From Ceriagrion tenellum (taxonomy: Eukaryota; Arthropoda; Insecta; Odonata; Coenagrionidae): 64,000 nucleotides of DNA. The position numbers and the translations under genes are program-made. The stretch covers positions 118,748,188-118,812,187 of the forward strand of contig OY720636.1 in assembly GCA_963169105.1 (NCBI GenBank), written 5' to 3'. Each line of letters begins with the position of its first letter. Position 1 is the first letter of the stretch. The notes beneath the pieces were generated by a model. It did not search any database, was not told where the DNA came from, and saw nothing but the letters and a program-made list of their open reading frames with translations. This document shows positions 11,401 to 22,689 of the stretch, piece by piece.

Positions 11401-14400
11401 CGAGAGAGATAGAAAATATTTTATTTCATATTCACAACACAATTTTTCAACAAAATTGAAAATATACTCCTGAGTGAGGCTACACAGCCACATATGAGCA
11501 TTCAATAAATTAACATAAGCATAATAGTCCGCAGAGTGCATACATGTACAATATTAAGCGGGTATTCATATTTTGGGAAATTATAGTTCTTTAAAGGTAA
11601 TGAAAACATTTAAATAATATTTAAAAAATATGACATTGGCAACTCGAGATCAAAACGAGACGATGTGTATACTAACACAGAACGAAAATATGTACATATA
11701 CCCATGTGACAATTTCGTAGTATATTTTTATAATTCATAGGATTCTTATTAGTATCTACAAGAGTGAAAATGTAAATAGCTCGTATGATATTTCCAAATA
11801 GTTCCACTCAATTTCAGACATAGAAATTTTTCATGTACTAATCTGTTGAAGTGATGAAAATCTCCCCTCTTTTTGTTAACACGCAAAAAAGGCACCCATT
11901 AAATAGTTTTTTTTATGTTCCTTAGCACCAGAGGCTATGTCCGGTCTCTTCACTGATCACCACACGCGAGCGATCATTCTCCAAACATTAATTCCTCCTT
12001 CTTCAAGCCGAAAACCTCGTTCTTGATGGGTTCACTTGTGCTCTCAGTCCAGAAAACGACACCTCGACGGCAGAATAAAGAGAGTACTCATTTCAGGTGT
12101 TATGGAAGAAGGAAATGTGGAAAAGTGCAAAACACTCACTTCTAGCGATCTTTACGTCCAAATATGCTTTTCGTCACCTATCACATAATCGCGACGGTAT
12201 CACTTTGGTAAAATCTTCAAATATTTTCCTCAAAACGCCATCAAATTATTAATATTGGCATAAAAATGTCAGCATGGGACAAAATTTGATTCCCATCAAA
12301 ATTACTGAACTAAGCCAATTCTCTCACTTCACATAATTAATGGATGGTGTCAATAAATGGTTACATTACACAGGTAAGACACAAAGGCAACGGCCCCCAC
12401 CTGTTGTCGATAGCCGGTTAAAATTGAAGGGAAGTGTTGTTATAAACATGTTTCAACTCCATAAAGCTTTTCAATCAACAAAATTACTTATAATATTTTG
12501 AAAACTTTAACTTTGATTTAATTTGAAAACCACGCTAAATACTTAATTCTCCGATAAAAATACATTAAACGGTATAAAGAGTAAATTTCCTGATTTGTTT
12601 TCCTTAATAATTGTACAAGCATACCTTCAGCTCCCAATAAGAATCCTTAATCGCATACACAAAAGATATCTCCAAGAATAGAGCCAATAAAGTGGGTGAC
12701 AAATATGTAAATGTTCATATGTAAGAAAATGTTTTTCCTAAAACCCACCATTGAACACTAGCACGGCTAAAATGATTTGACAGCGGAAATTTTAAAATAA
12801 TTATACACTCGAAGGCACAAATATCTATCATTGTCATCCAAGAGCGAGAGGAATGGACCTCTGCCAAAGTGTAATTGCAATTGAGGTGACACCTGGTGGC
12901 GACCGCTTAAGGGCTCAACTATTGGTTCAAGTTAACTCTTAGGGCTATGAGGTTAACCAGAAAAGAGAACTATTTTCCGAGGGCGGGTCCGTGGTGGCCG
13001 GATGAGCGCTGCCGGCCACAACCGCAAGTTCTTCTGCCAGAAACTTTTCGAGAACGCGTTGAAAGTCGGTGGAGACAAGTTAAAATGAACTTAGTGAGCT
13101 GCAGGTTAATAAAAGTACACAATAAAGCTGATAGAATCGAGTTCACCCGAGAAAAAAGAAAAGTTACCACCCTGAGCCGAGGTTGCCGTTTTGTACATAG
13201 TGAGCGGTCGGAATTCTTACTTCCCATCGCGTAAAATGTGTCGTTTTGAAGGTCTACACAGAAATTGTCACAAATCATTGCTTATTATATAACCTAAATG
13301 ACGAGAGAAGCGAAGAAATAAATAATATATAAACGGAATTCCAAGAAACAACTTATTTCAAGCTTCTATGGATGATTCAGATTTGTATAAAAAGAATGTG
13401 AAAAGAATAAAAATATAAAACTTCATTTACCTGACGAAGTGAACGAAGTGGAATTTATAATTAATCATCGTAGAATTTTTTTTATATTTTTTAAATGTTC
13501 ATAGTTTTTGTGTAGACCATCGTGGTGTGGAGGTCAACATGTGTGGAGTCAAGCTTAGTTTAATAACATAAAATCGGATTAACGTTCATTGAAAAACCGG
13601 ATATATTTGCACAAATACTTGAGGATAAATTTATTTCCATTTAAATAGAAATTTAAATAGAAAACCATTAAGCTCCTTACAGCAAGAAATATACCGCAAT
13701 TGATTGGGTAGAACATACATGGACTACTAAATGCATCTGATGGTAAAAGTGTGAACCTGGGCCAACCCTAACGAATCGCCATTGATTACGGGATATCTTC
13801 CTTGCAGTGGCTTCCAAGTTTTGTACCACCCGCCAGATTTCCTCACAATTCGACCCAACCTACATCCTCCGCACCGATTTGAATATAATAAAAACGATAG
13901 GCCAAGTGACTGAGAGTGGCTAATAATTTGGTAACCAATCTCGCGTTCATTGCTCCCATTCATCAGCTGTGGTTTAGTGGAATCGTCTTTAGGGTCAGAA
14001 CAATCCATTTATTTCATTAGTCGTTCAAACTGAAGCTTCTATGGAGAACGTTTGCACATTGTCTGGAATCAAAAAGCTTTGTTGTTTATGTTTTCAAAGT
14101 TATCCGGCTTTGAACCCAACGTCTACCCAACGCTCAACTCTGCCCCCCTTCCCTAAGCCTTCTCTGATCACTTTCATGCTCTCACTTCTATTTTACCCAC
14201 AGAAAACCCATTCCATGGCGAGCCATGATGGCTCTTTCTCTTTTTTTGAGTAAGGAGGCGGATGTATTTAGTTGATTCTCCCTAGGGCACGCCACGGTGT
14301 AATAACGTTGCCCACAAATGCCCAGGAGGTAATTCTGACGAAAAATGTGATGGAAGTGACCAAGCGCTCGACACTTAGGAAAAAAACTTAAATGAAAAAC

Positions 14401-14440
14401 TTTATTACCTACTCTATAAAATTTGGGACCTTTCAACCGT
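11401..14440. other. no recognisable gene
   Basis: About 3 kb of AT-rich DNA. A GC-richer patch at 12960-13060 holds a small inverted repeat (GTGGCCGG/CCGGCCAC, about 12992-13019). A 12-bp unit ATTTAAATAGAA is repeated in tandem twice near 13639-13662. Opposed open frames at 12947-13278 and 13727-14008 match nothing I know. Confidence 0.5.
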
Positions 14441-14451
14441 GGTTCGATTCC
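14441..14451 (+). promoter_or_regulatory. RNA polymerase III B-box-like site (possible SINE relic)
   Basis: GGTTCGATTCC is an exact match to the B-box consensus GGTTCGANTCC and is followed by CG. The preceding 60 bases do not fold as a tRNA and show no clear A box, so this is either a worn SINE head or a chance match. Confidence 0.3.
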
Positions 14452-15821
14452 CGATAAAGACTGAGTTTTTTGGCAATTTTTGCGCAGGTCATTGCCGTTA
14501 TTCGGCAGTACAAAAACGTCAGAGACTTACAAAAATAGTTTAGACTTGCAACTGAATTAACGTTTCAACACATACAGTTCATTCGATACTTTGCGAAACC
14601 ATAAAGTTAATCGTAACTCCTCTAAATAATATTATTTCTTCCGATGTAGCCTCAGTAGGATGATTTGTTTCTCTCAACATGCACCGATTGTCAATTCAGG
14701 CGACGCAACGCACAGAGTTGACATATTTTACGTTTTAGATTTACATCAAACAAGTAGACTTGAACGCACTTGCAAGACAGTGACCGAGGATAGGTTGCAA
14801 TATTATATCCAAGGGAAGCAGATTACGATTGTTTATATATTTTTACAAGTTTATTGATTTAATTCTCTTCCCGACCTCATTGTTTCTCTTCGCCAGCGAT
14901 TGCCTTCATCCCTCCCCAAAATAATATGATAATAAAGCGATCCAATTAAAGTTTTACCTTAGTTAAATCTAATGACATTGCCGTCAACGGTAAAAGCACA
15001 TCCTTATGCTCCAAAATTGACCACACCTGTATTACTTCTGATCGTTTATTAATGCCTGAGAATGTCATTAATTGATCGGAAGTAGACAATTAGTCTGAAA
15101 GAATCTGCACCTGTTTCCGGTGATTTCATGGCGAAAAAAACGAGAAAATATTTCTTTAATTATACTGGTAATTGAAGCCTGCGAGAAAGTTTAAATTGAT
15201 TTTATAATATCTCACTCTCCCCTAGACTTTTCCCCGCATTTCTCAGGCTAACTGGATGTACCTGCCCTAATAGTCGATCCATGAAATAATTCATTCTGTG
15301 GAACTGTTGGATAAACTGAGCAATTTATATCTACTAAGAAACAAAACAAAAACAAATTCAAATAACTCTTTATTCTATTTGAAACTTTTATCAACATAGG
15401 TACAGATTCAATAATGCCAAAAAATATCGTTCTGTATCAGTCGCACAATATGCCCACTTCAAAACATGATATATTAGTTATTGAGTTTCCCCATGTTTCT
15501 ATTGAATTTTGAAAAATAGCTCAGCATAATAGAATGTGTCGCAATACGAAATTGTTATGACATTAATTTTCGTTTTAATCTCCACATATTTTACAGATTA
15601 TGCGATAATTCAAAATTATAACCACCATTCAAGATAATGTAGAAAAGCCGTCAAAACGGTAAAAGTTACCATTTATCACAAAATATATCACATGAATTTC
15701 ACTGCCAGTTTCATAGTCGCTGACTAAAACTGAGTTACCATTTACGGCCCACGAAGTTCTAGAAAAGTTTTACCAAAACCGCTTTCAGTTTATAGGATAA
15801 TAAATTGCAGAATAAAACAAA
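14452..15821. other. no recognisable gene
   Basis: AT-rich DNA. I searched all frames here for the missing N-terminal HUH nuclease motifs of the Rep-like remnant that follows and saw none. Confidence 0.5.
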
Positions 15822-16517
15822 GTGAGTTGTAAATGTTTAGCCTTAGAAGTAGGTATTGCTTATATATCAAAATATATTGCTTGGTTCGCCTGCAATAACC
15901 GAAAAAATGATCTTTATGTACTTTTATCTTTATTTAAGAACGATGCGAAGATATGTGTTTTAAGCGAGATAGAATATTGTTCTTGTAATTGGACGTTAGA
16001 GGTTTCCCAATGGTGGAATAATTTTGCAAAAACAATTTTTTTCCATAAGGGGAACAAAATGTATTAGTGGGATGGTAGCAATGTTGGGAAGAGTTCGTTC
16101 GTTTGTGGAAAGGTTAATTGGAAGAAAAAATATAAAATACGTGTTTTATTCTGAGGTTGGTCAAGTTGTCTACTCGGATTTAGATGTAAGGTTTTACAAA
16201 GTTATATTGTTTGAAAAATTTAATTTATCATTGCTCTTCGATGCTGAAAAGACTGTCAGAGGATATGGTTTGTGCTGCCACCGTTAAGTATAGTGCAGCT
16301 CAGAATGGAATGTGCAAGGTACTTGTGAGTTTTTTCTAACGATTTTTATATTAAGGATTCTGATTTGTTGAATAGATTTGTTTAAATCAATGCCGAAATA
16401 CCGTTTTGTCAAAGTCCGCTATGCGCAGCCCACCAGAAGAAGGAGGATGATGGTCAGGCGGAGGTCGAAGTTATAAGCATATTGGAGGAGGAGGACGATC
16501 AGGGGCAAGGTGTCTAG
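15822..16517 (+). pseudogene. endogenous viral element: SF3-helicase (Rep-like) remnant
   Basis: Superfamily 3 helicases unwind DNA during replication of small DNA viruses. Ordered pieces of one lie on the plus strand. In frame 3, WDGSNVGKSSF at about 16068-16100 is a P-loop (Walker A). In frame 1, at about 16191-16220, YKVILFEKFN is a Walker-B-like strand. In frame 2, about 16230-16320, there is an LKRL stretch. In frame 3 again, VFSNDFYIKDSDLLNRF at about 16328-16378 resembles the sensor-1 strand (hydrophobic-S-N) and the following Arg. Spacing fits an SF3 domain of about 100 residues. A TTCG direct repeat (16094-16097 and 16098-16101) coincides with the frame 3 to frame 1 break, and in-frame stops follow. 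Frame 3 ends acidic (AEVEVISILEEEDDQ) at 16517. No HUH nuclease domain is seen upstream, so the copy is 5'-truncated or that part is beyond recognition. A CRESS-DNA virus is favoured; parvovirus-like is possible. Confidence 0.6.
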
Positions 16518-17480
16518 AAGGAGGAAACACCATTGTGATAGATTTAAGAACACCAAAGTTATTCCTTATCACATGAACTAATTAAATGAAGTTTGTAGAA
16601 TATTTTCTTATTATGAAGGGAAGAAATGGGATAATAAAGAGAAATAGGAAAATTAGCGTAATGCTTTTACGGGGTATTATAAAAGTTTGGCAAAATTTTG
16701 GAATAGTCATCTTGCGAGAACATCGTTGTTGTTATATATAAAATGTTTAAAACATAAACCGTTAGGTAATATTTTAATCAAAGTACTCCCAAAGATGATG
16801 TAAATTCGTTTTTGAAATATAGTCCTGGCAAACTGGTGGACCTGTTCCAGTGAGGCAAACTTTGTGGAGGTCATACAAGTGCAGTATTGGACAATTTTGT
16901 TAATCGTGGATTAAAGTAAGATGAAGAGCTTAAAGTTAAGTATGATGATTAATTTAACTATATGGAAAATGGTATAATAAGAAATATCTCTTCGTATTAT
17001 ATTTAAATCTTACTATGGTTGTAAGAAAACGAGTCATACTTTACAAGATAAAAAAGTAAAAGATGTATTTGAGAAATAAACCCCAGTTGGGATGAATTTA
17101 TCTTATCTTTATTATGATGTTTCAAGTCCACATACGGCTATTAGAAATAATATTGGAAGTCCATTATTAAAGGTATTGACTTGTAGAAGGTGTGTTATAT
17201 TGACTTCGAATTGTCTGCTAGTGATATAAATACGAAATAATTGTTATTTTTATTTCAGATACCTGTGTTATTGCCGACATTTGTGTTACCTCAAGTGGTG
17301 GTGAATAATTTTCATATGATAGATTTGTATTCTTTTCTAAATTTAATAAGGCGCGCGGGAGATAATTAAGACTTTATAAATTTGTTCATTGATAAGAGTG
17401 GGAAGTTATATAAAATTTCTGGAGTTGTTTTGAAAGTAAAGTTTTTTAGTGATGATAGTTATGTAAGTAGTTTGAAGTAG
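16390..17480 (+). pseudogene. endogenous viral element: arginine-rich capsid-like remnant
   Basis: A plus frame begins at ATG 16390 and is strongly basic from the start (PTRRRRMMVRRRSKL). It meets TAA at 16474-16476 and continues basic (YWRRRTIRGKVSRRRK). It then becomes protein-like without the Arg bias (FSYYEGKKWDNKE, then YYKSLAKFWNSHLARTSLLL). After about 16794 the plausible frame shifts (NSFLKYSPGKLVDLF, later PTFVLPQVVVNNFHMIDLY), ending at TAG 17478. An Arg-rich N-terminus on a protein of roughly 360 codons suits capsid proteins of small circular ssDNA viruses, where it contacts the genome. The first 128 bases overlap the end of the Rep-like frame in another register, as in compact viral genomes. 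Several stops could be C-to-T changes of Gln codons. The capsid call is an inference; I recognise no fold motif. Confidence 0.45.
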
Positions 17481-18420
17481 GTCAATATTGCAATATGAAT
17501 GATTTCAGTTTACCAGAGTTTTTGTTTATGATGAGGTTTATTAGTCTTATGCGTGGCAAGTAAAGACCCATTAAATAAGAAACTCCGTCGCCAAATCCCA
17601 AAATCCATATTTTTACTGCTTTTTCTACTAGTTGCTTCGTTTTCATTGAAGCAAAGTGATACTGATTGCGCCAAAAATAATGGTTCGCTCAGCCATGAGC
17701 TACTTTCTAATAAAGAAAACAAACCATGACACATATTGCATTATATTGCTGATTTCAATTCAAATGAGACTTTTGTCCACGATGTGAACTCAAAACTCGA
17801 AGCTCTTTATGCAAATACATGGCTTCGTTTAAAAAACAAATAATGATATAATTTAAGATTATCTCTCTGGAAATAAAGAGGGCGAAATATTTAACAAATC
17901 AATGTACCATTTGCTTTGAGATGAAAAGCCTCGCAGTATGATATTTTTTGTTCCGCATCTCATTAGATATTATTACTTTGATGATGCGCGATAGTGAACA
18001 CATTACTCCTGGGCTATTATGAGGCTAAAATGTCATACAGTCTAATTATAATCCCTTGGGCTCCTCAAGAATATGGACAAAGTAGAGCGCTTTCTCTCGG
18101 CACTAGTATTTTAGCCTGTCGGTAAAATTATGATTTATTCGACAGACAAGGGTATTTGTGTCTGTACTTTCCCCACGATAATGTCACTTGCTTGTAAGCC
18201 TCGGATTTTACCTTGCACTTAACAGTGGGAAACAGCAATGAAGAGTTTGATAGCAAAGCAGCGTTAGCAGGGCAAGTCATGCAGGTTACTTGAGGATTCG
18301 CGAAAGAATTAATTTTGGCTTGAGAGAGATATTTGTCTCAGAATGAGGAAATGTTTTTCCTTATTCTGAGCCATTTTGACCATCATTTTAGCATTGATAT
18401 TCGCTACCCAAGAAAATGTG
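17481..18420. other. no recognisable gene; possible tail of the viral element
   Basis: A short plus frame at 17495-17563 (MNDFSLPEFLFMMRF and onward) keeps the T/G-rich codon look of the preceding element and may be its last piece. Beyond about 17600 the composition returns to ordinary AT-rich DNA with nothing recognisable. Confidence 0.35.
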
Positions 18421-18850
18421 CCTGAATATATCGAATAATATATTTCAAGGATGGATTAAATGTTAAATAAGATTTAGATTAGAAGAATAAATTATTAGAT
18501 GACTAGAATTAACTCATTTTCCTTAATATCTAACTTACTCTAAGCGTTGATGAAGTTATTCTAATGCAGACACTAGGCTCAGGCACTCGCTCAAAATAGC
18601 ACCTGTTTTTAACGACGAATATTTTTAAGCACTACTTGTACCAAACCGGTAGTACTGACAAAAGATAGTCGGTAAACCTGTATTTTTCATTTGTTGGGGT
18701 TAACTTGTAACCTGTATTTTCACTTATTAAGAAACCCTCAATATGATTTTAATATAGTCCTCTAAAAGATTCGTATCTTATTACTTCTCGAATATAAACT
18801 TTGTTAATCATTTACCCCATCTTTGAACTATATTATTCGATATATTCAGG
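18421..18850. mobile_element. MITE-like element with terminal inverted repeats (430 bp)
   Basis: The outermost 22 bp (18421-18442, starting CCTGAATATATCG) are exactly the reverse complement of 18829-18850. Similarity continues inward for about 30 more bases with scattered mismatches and small gaps (TTCAAGGATGG against TTCAAAGATGG). The interior is AT-rich and non-coding, so this is a non-autonomous DNA element. AATGTG abuts the left end and AATAATGTG the right, but this is not a clean target-site duplication. The superfamily cannot be set from the ends alone. Confidence 0.75.
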
Positions 18851-19189
18851 AATAATGTGAAAAATACAAGCAAGCAAATTAACGTAAATCTTAATTAATA
18901 AGTCCGGTATTTGTGTATAATACAAGGGCGTCGAAACAAATACAGTATTTTATTACGCGATAATGGTCACCAATTATTTTTTATTAACATTTAGCGCTTG
19001 TAATCAGTGAATTTGTGCAAGTGACTTTCTTCTCAACTTTCATAATAACTTGTTTCATTATGAATGATATACTTAAGATAATGCCATTTTGAACGTTTTA
19101 AATTGATTTAAAATAAAAATACATCATTATACATTCTGGATGGTACAAAGACATTACTATATCAACGACACCTCACTTAAGGTCGATTG
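18851..19189. other. no recognisable feature
   Basis: AT-rich spacer with no repeat, motif or open frame of note. Confidence 0.4.
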
Positions 19190-19690
19190 ACACATTAGTA
19201 TTTCTCCGCCCCACACAGAAATACCGGGGGCAGAGTTCTGCGGCATCTGACCTCAAGATCGGCTGCAGTTCTCTCCGGGCTGGAACCTCGGATCGTATTT
19301 CTTCAGTTGGAGCAACCCCTTCAGGAAGTAAGAATGGTTACCGTGGGTTGGGCCGCTCAAACGTTCCACATCTACCGCCACGCCAACTCTTGGAAGAGGT
19401 CTTGACGCTCCCAGCACACTCCGAGGAAGCGGAGGGGGACCTATCCTTACGACACACTCCTTCCAAACGATTAGATCCTCTTTAGAGTACCGTCTTCATA
19501 TCTTATTATAAGTCAATAGAAGGCTGGAACTTCCCAGCACAATTGTTGGAGGCGGGTTCCATCACAAGGAAATATGCCTTCGTCACGACTATGCCAACTT
19601 TTGGGCCAACCCTAAAGTTATCGACGATGCCGTCTCGGAGACTATGTAGAGCGAAGAAGCACTCTACCGCATGAAACAAATTATCATTAT
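19190..19690. other. unrecognised GC-richer block, possibly a decayed repeat or coding remnant
   Basis: This 500-bp island is clearly richer in G+C than its surroundings. On the minus strand about 19270-19480 is open for roughly 70 codons (PRVGVAVDVERLSGPTHGNH, then YFLKGLLQLKKYDPRFQPGE). A second open stretch at about 19520-19685 reads DGIVDNFRVGPKVGIVVTKA. On the plus strand GGCTGGAAC is followed by TC-rich bases in both halves (about 19279 and 19523), which hints at an internal duplication. Both strands are partly open, as expected for GC-rich DNA, so coding is not proven. I do not recognise the family. Confidence 0.35.
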
Positions 19691-21976
19691 CAAACGACGG
19701 TAATTTAGATCCAACACTTAAATTTGGTGCTTAAAGACTCGCACATGATTTTCACGATAGTGACGGTCACTTTACCTTTGGACGAAATCGCATGTTTAGG
19801 AAGCAAATTTAACGTAATTTCAGAAAAATTACATCAATTTTCAAATAGTAATTCCATATAGAAATATTTGGGCACCCATTCATTACGTATTTCACATAAA
19901 TGAAGTAGGATAGCGCCCCGCTAATCCGGATGACATAGGGTGAAGGGAGATCCGCTTTAAGCAAAGTCTGAGTTAACTGGCAGATTCTCAAAATGGAACA
20001 TTAATGAGCAAAAGAGTAACAGAACTTGTACTACTAGGGTATCAATCGAAGAGAATGTTAGCCGTGAAATCTTTATCTCAATACTTATTGGTACCATGAA
20101 AACAGTTATCACTTTCAAAAATTTAAGCTACATCGATTTCTAAAATTGTTTATAAGATTTTTAAATCTAAAAAACAGCTATAACTTAATAATAGGATAAC
20201 TACGATGAGGATATTTGTAAATATCAAGAATTTACCCCTTTAAAATACTTTTAATTTCATCTCACAAAAATTACGCCAAGGGTGTTTTCAATGGCAGCGT
20301 AGATAGTAAATATAAATTCAAGTCACAATTTTAATGTTTGAAGAAAATGAAGCTCAGCACGCTTGTTATATTAGTAGTAGCCTATATAAAATTTACTGGT
20401 TTAATATTAGAAAAGTTAACAAAAAGATACAGTCCTCACATAAAGGGAAGGCCTTGGGCCCACTTTTCTTAATTTAATAGTTCCGCGCGTTTGCGTAAGT
20501 GAACATAAATGTATACTCAGCGAGAAAAAGTACAGATTAAAGAATAAAGCTTAACTCAAGGCGAGTCCTGGAGACGAGAAGGAGGAAAAGAGATTTTACA
20601 TCTTAATTTCCTACTTTCCTCTTTCGCGCAAATGGCACTTGAGGGAGCGCTGTTTAGAGCTCCTATTTTTACGTTCCGCGATTATCAGGACTAATAATGA
20701 ATTATGGGATGATGAAACAAAAAAGACAGGAGCCAAAGTGCAGGATCAACCACTAAAGATTACTTTTGGGGAAAACAGAAAAAAATCGCCAGCAGTAAGC
20801 GTAATTGATATTATTTCCCATTCCTCCTTTCAAAAACTTATTCATTTACACGCACAGATGACGCGACGCTTTGGTCAGCCGTCTCTTTTGGGTGGCACGA
20901 TTTCGCACCAGGAAATTCTACTTCTGTGCCTTGCATTTGATTTTTGATTTCCATACAGGGAAAGTCTACTACCATGGTCAAATGTCAACATGAGCTTTCA
21001 TGAATGCATCAAGGCACTCGACACGCAAACGTATCATTCCCGTCATGTATGAATCGATGCGCGAGAGAAAAAACCTGTAAAAGTTCACTCACTGGAATTG
21101 CGATTCACGATCAGCTTCATCCTTTGACGGGTTGTCCATCCGCGGGATTTGTATCGCGAGCAATATTTTGAGTTTCTATGCGTCCAAGGAATATGTTTTC
21201 GGAGTGAGTTTTATACATTTTTCACAAAATATCTACGAAAAACGGCATGTTTCACGATAAAGGTACCTTTTTACTTCTTCTGTTTGTTGTATATGATCAG
21301 CAGCAAGTCTACAAAACGCGCGTCACAATTATGCAGTCGGTTTTAATTTTTGGAAGAAGAAAATATTCTTTGAGTTCCCTAAACTTCTTTTTCGTTTCCT
21401 TCTTTTTTATGTTATCGTAATGCAACGCTATATTTTGAATAAAAATGCCTAACTATTTATTTGATGTGTGCCTCTTCTTTATTTCATATAGTCAATTTCC
21501 TTAATGGACTCAGGCGGTCCTCCAATAAGTAATGCACTAGCTTAAACCTCGACATTGATTCGGGCCTTCTCTCTGTGCAACAATCATAGTTCAGGAGATG
21601 CCACATGCAATCATTGTACCTAAATTCCCATTAACTTTTAGGGAGATTAATCCAACATTTTTCACCCTAAGCGTATAGGCCCATAACGTAATGTAGCGTA
21701 GGCCCATCAACATCAGCATGATATTGATTCGTTTTTTTTTTAGACATGGTAATTTATTCCCGAAATATCAGTATGGTCATAGAAAATTTTAAAGGCGATT
21801 CTCATTAAAAATTGAGGTGTCCCATGTTGTGAATTCAATAATAATTTTTGCATGAAATAATCAATTTAATAGCTACTGGTGTCACGTTTAGGACTCCACA
21901 ATAATTTTGCTGCTGCGATTAAATTTCCTCCAATAATACAATGAAGAACACGTTTCAAGTAGGAAAAACGATGCGT
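19691..21976. other. no recognisable gene
   Basis: AT-rich DNA. The 102-codon plus frame at 20639-20947 matches nothing I know. Nothing else stands out. Confidence 0.45.
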
Positions 21977-21978
21977 TA

Positions 21979-22009
21979 ACACACACATATACACACACAT
22001 ACATACATA
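21979..22009. repeat. short (CA)n/(CATA)n microsatellite
   Basis: Alternating ACACACAC, ATATAC and ACATACATA units over about 31 bases. It lies just beyond the 3' tail of the minus-strand Penelope-like element and may be its terminal simple repeat. Confidence 0.7.
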
Positions 22010-22050
22010 GCTAGCAACAAGGCGTTGAGGTTGGGGATGGATAGATAGGT

Positions 22051-22317
22051 ATATCAGTGGACACTCACAGAAAGGCGATCCATGGCGACACCGGTGTCCA
22101 CTGCTCTCGGAAGCTTTCGGGTGAGAATTCTTCCTCAGCGGGAGAAAATCACAACTGAAGAGTGTCACACTGTAGTTGAGGGTAGAAGCGGCGTGAGCCG
22201 AAACACCTGGAGTTGAGGGTAGAGGGTCTGACTAGGAGGGTGGTTGGTGTTTGAGGGAAGTGATTGGTTGGAAGGATGTGAGGGAGGGAGGAGTAAGAGG
22301 AGGGGATACGGAGAAAG
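22051..22317 (-). mobile_element. Penelope-like element 3' non-coding tail
   Basis: This lies directly downstream, on the minus strand, of the GIY-YIG frame below. It contains CTGAGGAAGAATTCTC and then CCCGAAAGCTTCC (about 22107-22138). That is the arrangement CTGA(N)GA, stem, GAAA, short complementary bases found at Penelope-like element ends, where hammerhead-ribozyme-like motifs occur. Here the core is CTGAGGA, not CTGATGA, so ribozyme activity is doubtful. An inverted repeat of about 10 bp (CAGTGGACAC with GTGTCCACTG) spans 22058-22104. Confidence 0.6.
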
Positions 22318-22625
22318 CTAGCGGAGGTTAAGCCCGGGAGTACAAATACATTTTAGGATTGAAATATATGATTGTTCCCAATGGCGGAGCTCCATGATAG
22401 GTTGATAGATGTATCAGGTGGGAGGGCGTGAATGATTTTTACTTCGAAGCAGTAATTCAAGGGGAGGTTATGAGAATTGGCGTGCTCCGCTCCAGGCAGC
22501 TTCAATTGTTGTGTCACGCTGCTCCTGTGGTTATTGATTCGTACATTGAGAGATGTGCTTGCGAGGCCAACGTAGAAGGCCTGGCAGTGTTTACAGGTGA
22601 GGAGGTAAATTACATTACTCGAGGA
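22318..22625 (-). pseudogene. Penelope-like element GIY-YIG endonuclease domain (C-terminus)
   Basis: Penelope-like retroelements carry a GIY-YIG endonuclease after the RT, which cuts target DNA for insertion. The minus frame reads VIYLLTCKHCQAFYVG, giving the V-I-Y and Y-V-G strands of the GIY-YIG fold with the paired-cysteine C-x-x-C insert typical of these elements. VRINNH, with the catalytic Arg, follows. EHANSHNLPLNYCF comes next, then KIIHALPPDTSIN. A frameshift near 22400 moves the C-terminal piece (MELRHWEQSYISIL, then CTPGLNLR) into another register, ending at a TAG on 22318-22320. There is no stop for about 86 codons, so decay is moderate. The RT is absent: a plus-strand LINE fragment begins within about 70 bp upstream. 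Confidence 0.85.
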
Positions 22626-22689
22626 ACAGGTTCCCCGAGTAAGTATCTGATACGTTATATTTGTGACAGGGGTCGTGAAAGTTCGATGA

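Noticed and set aside
17240..17258. Splice acceptor (T-rich run then TTTCAG) inside the capsid-like remnant
   Set aside because: The flanking reading frames are already broken and no matching donor is visible.
15822..17480. Nuclear copy of mitochondrial DNA
   Set aside because: The T/G-rich strand suggested it, but the frames are basic and acidic with helicase motifs, not hydrophobic respiratory-chain subunits.
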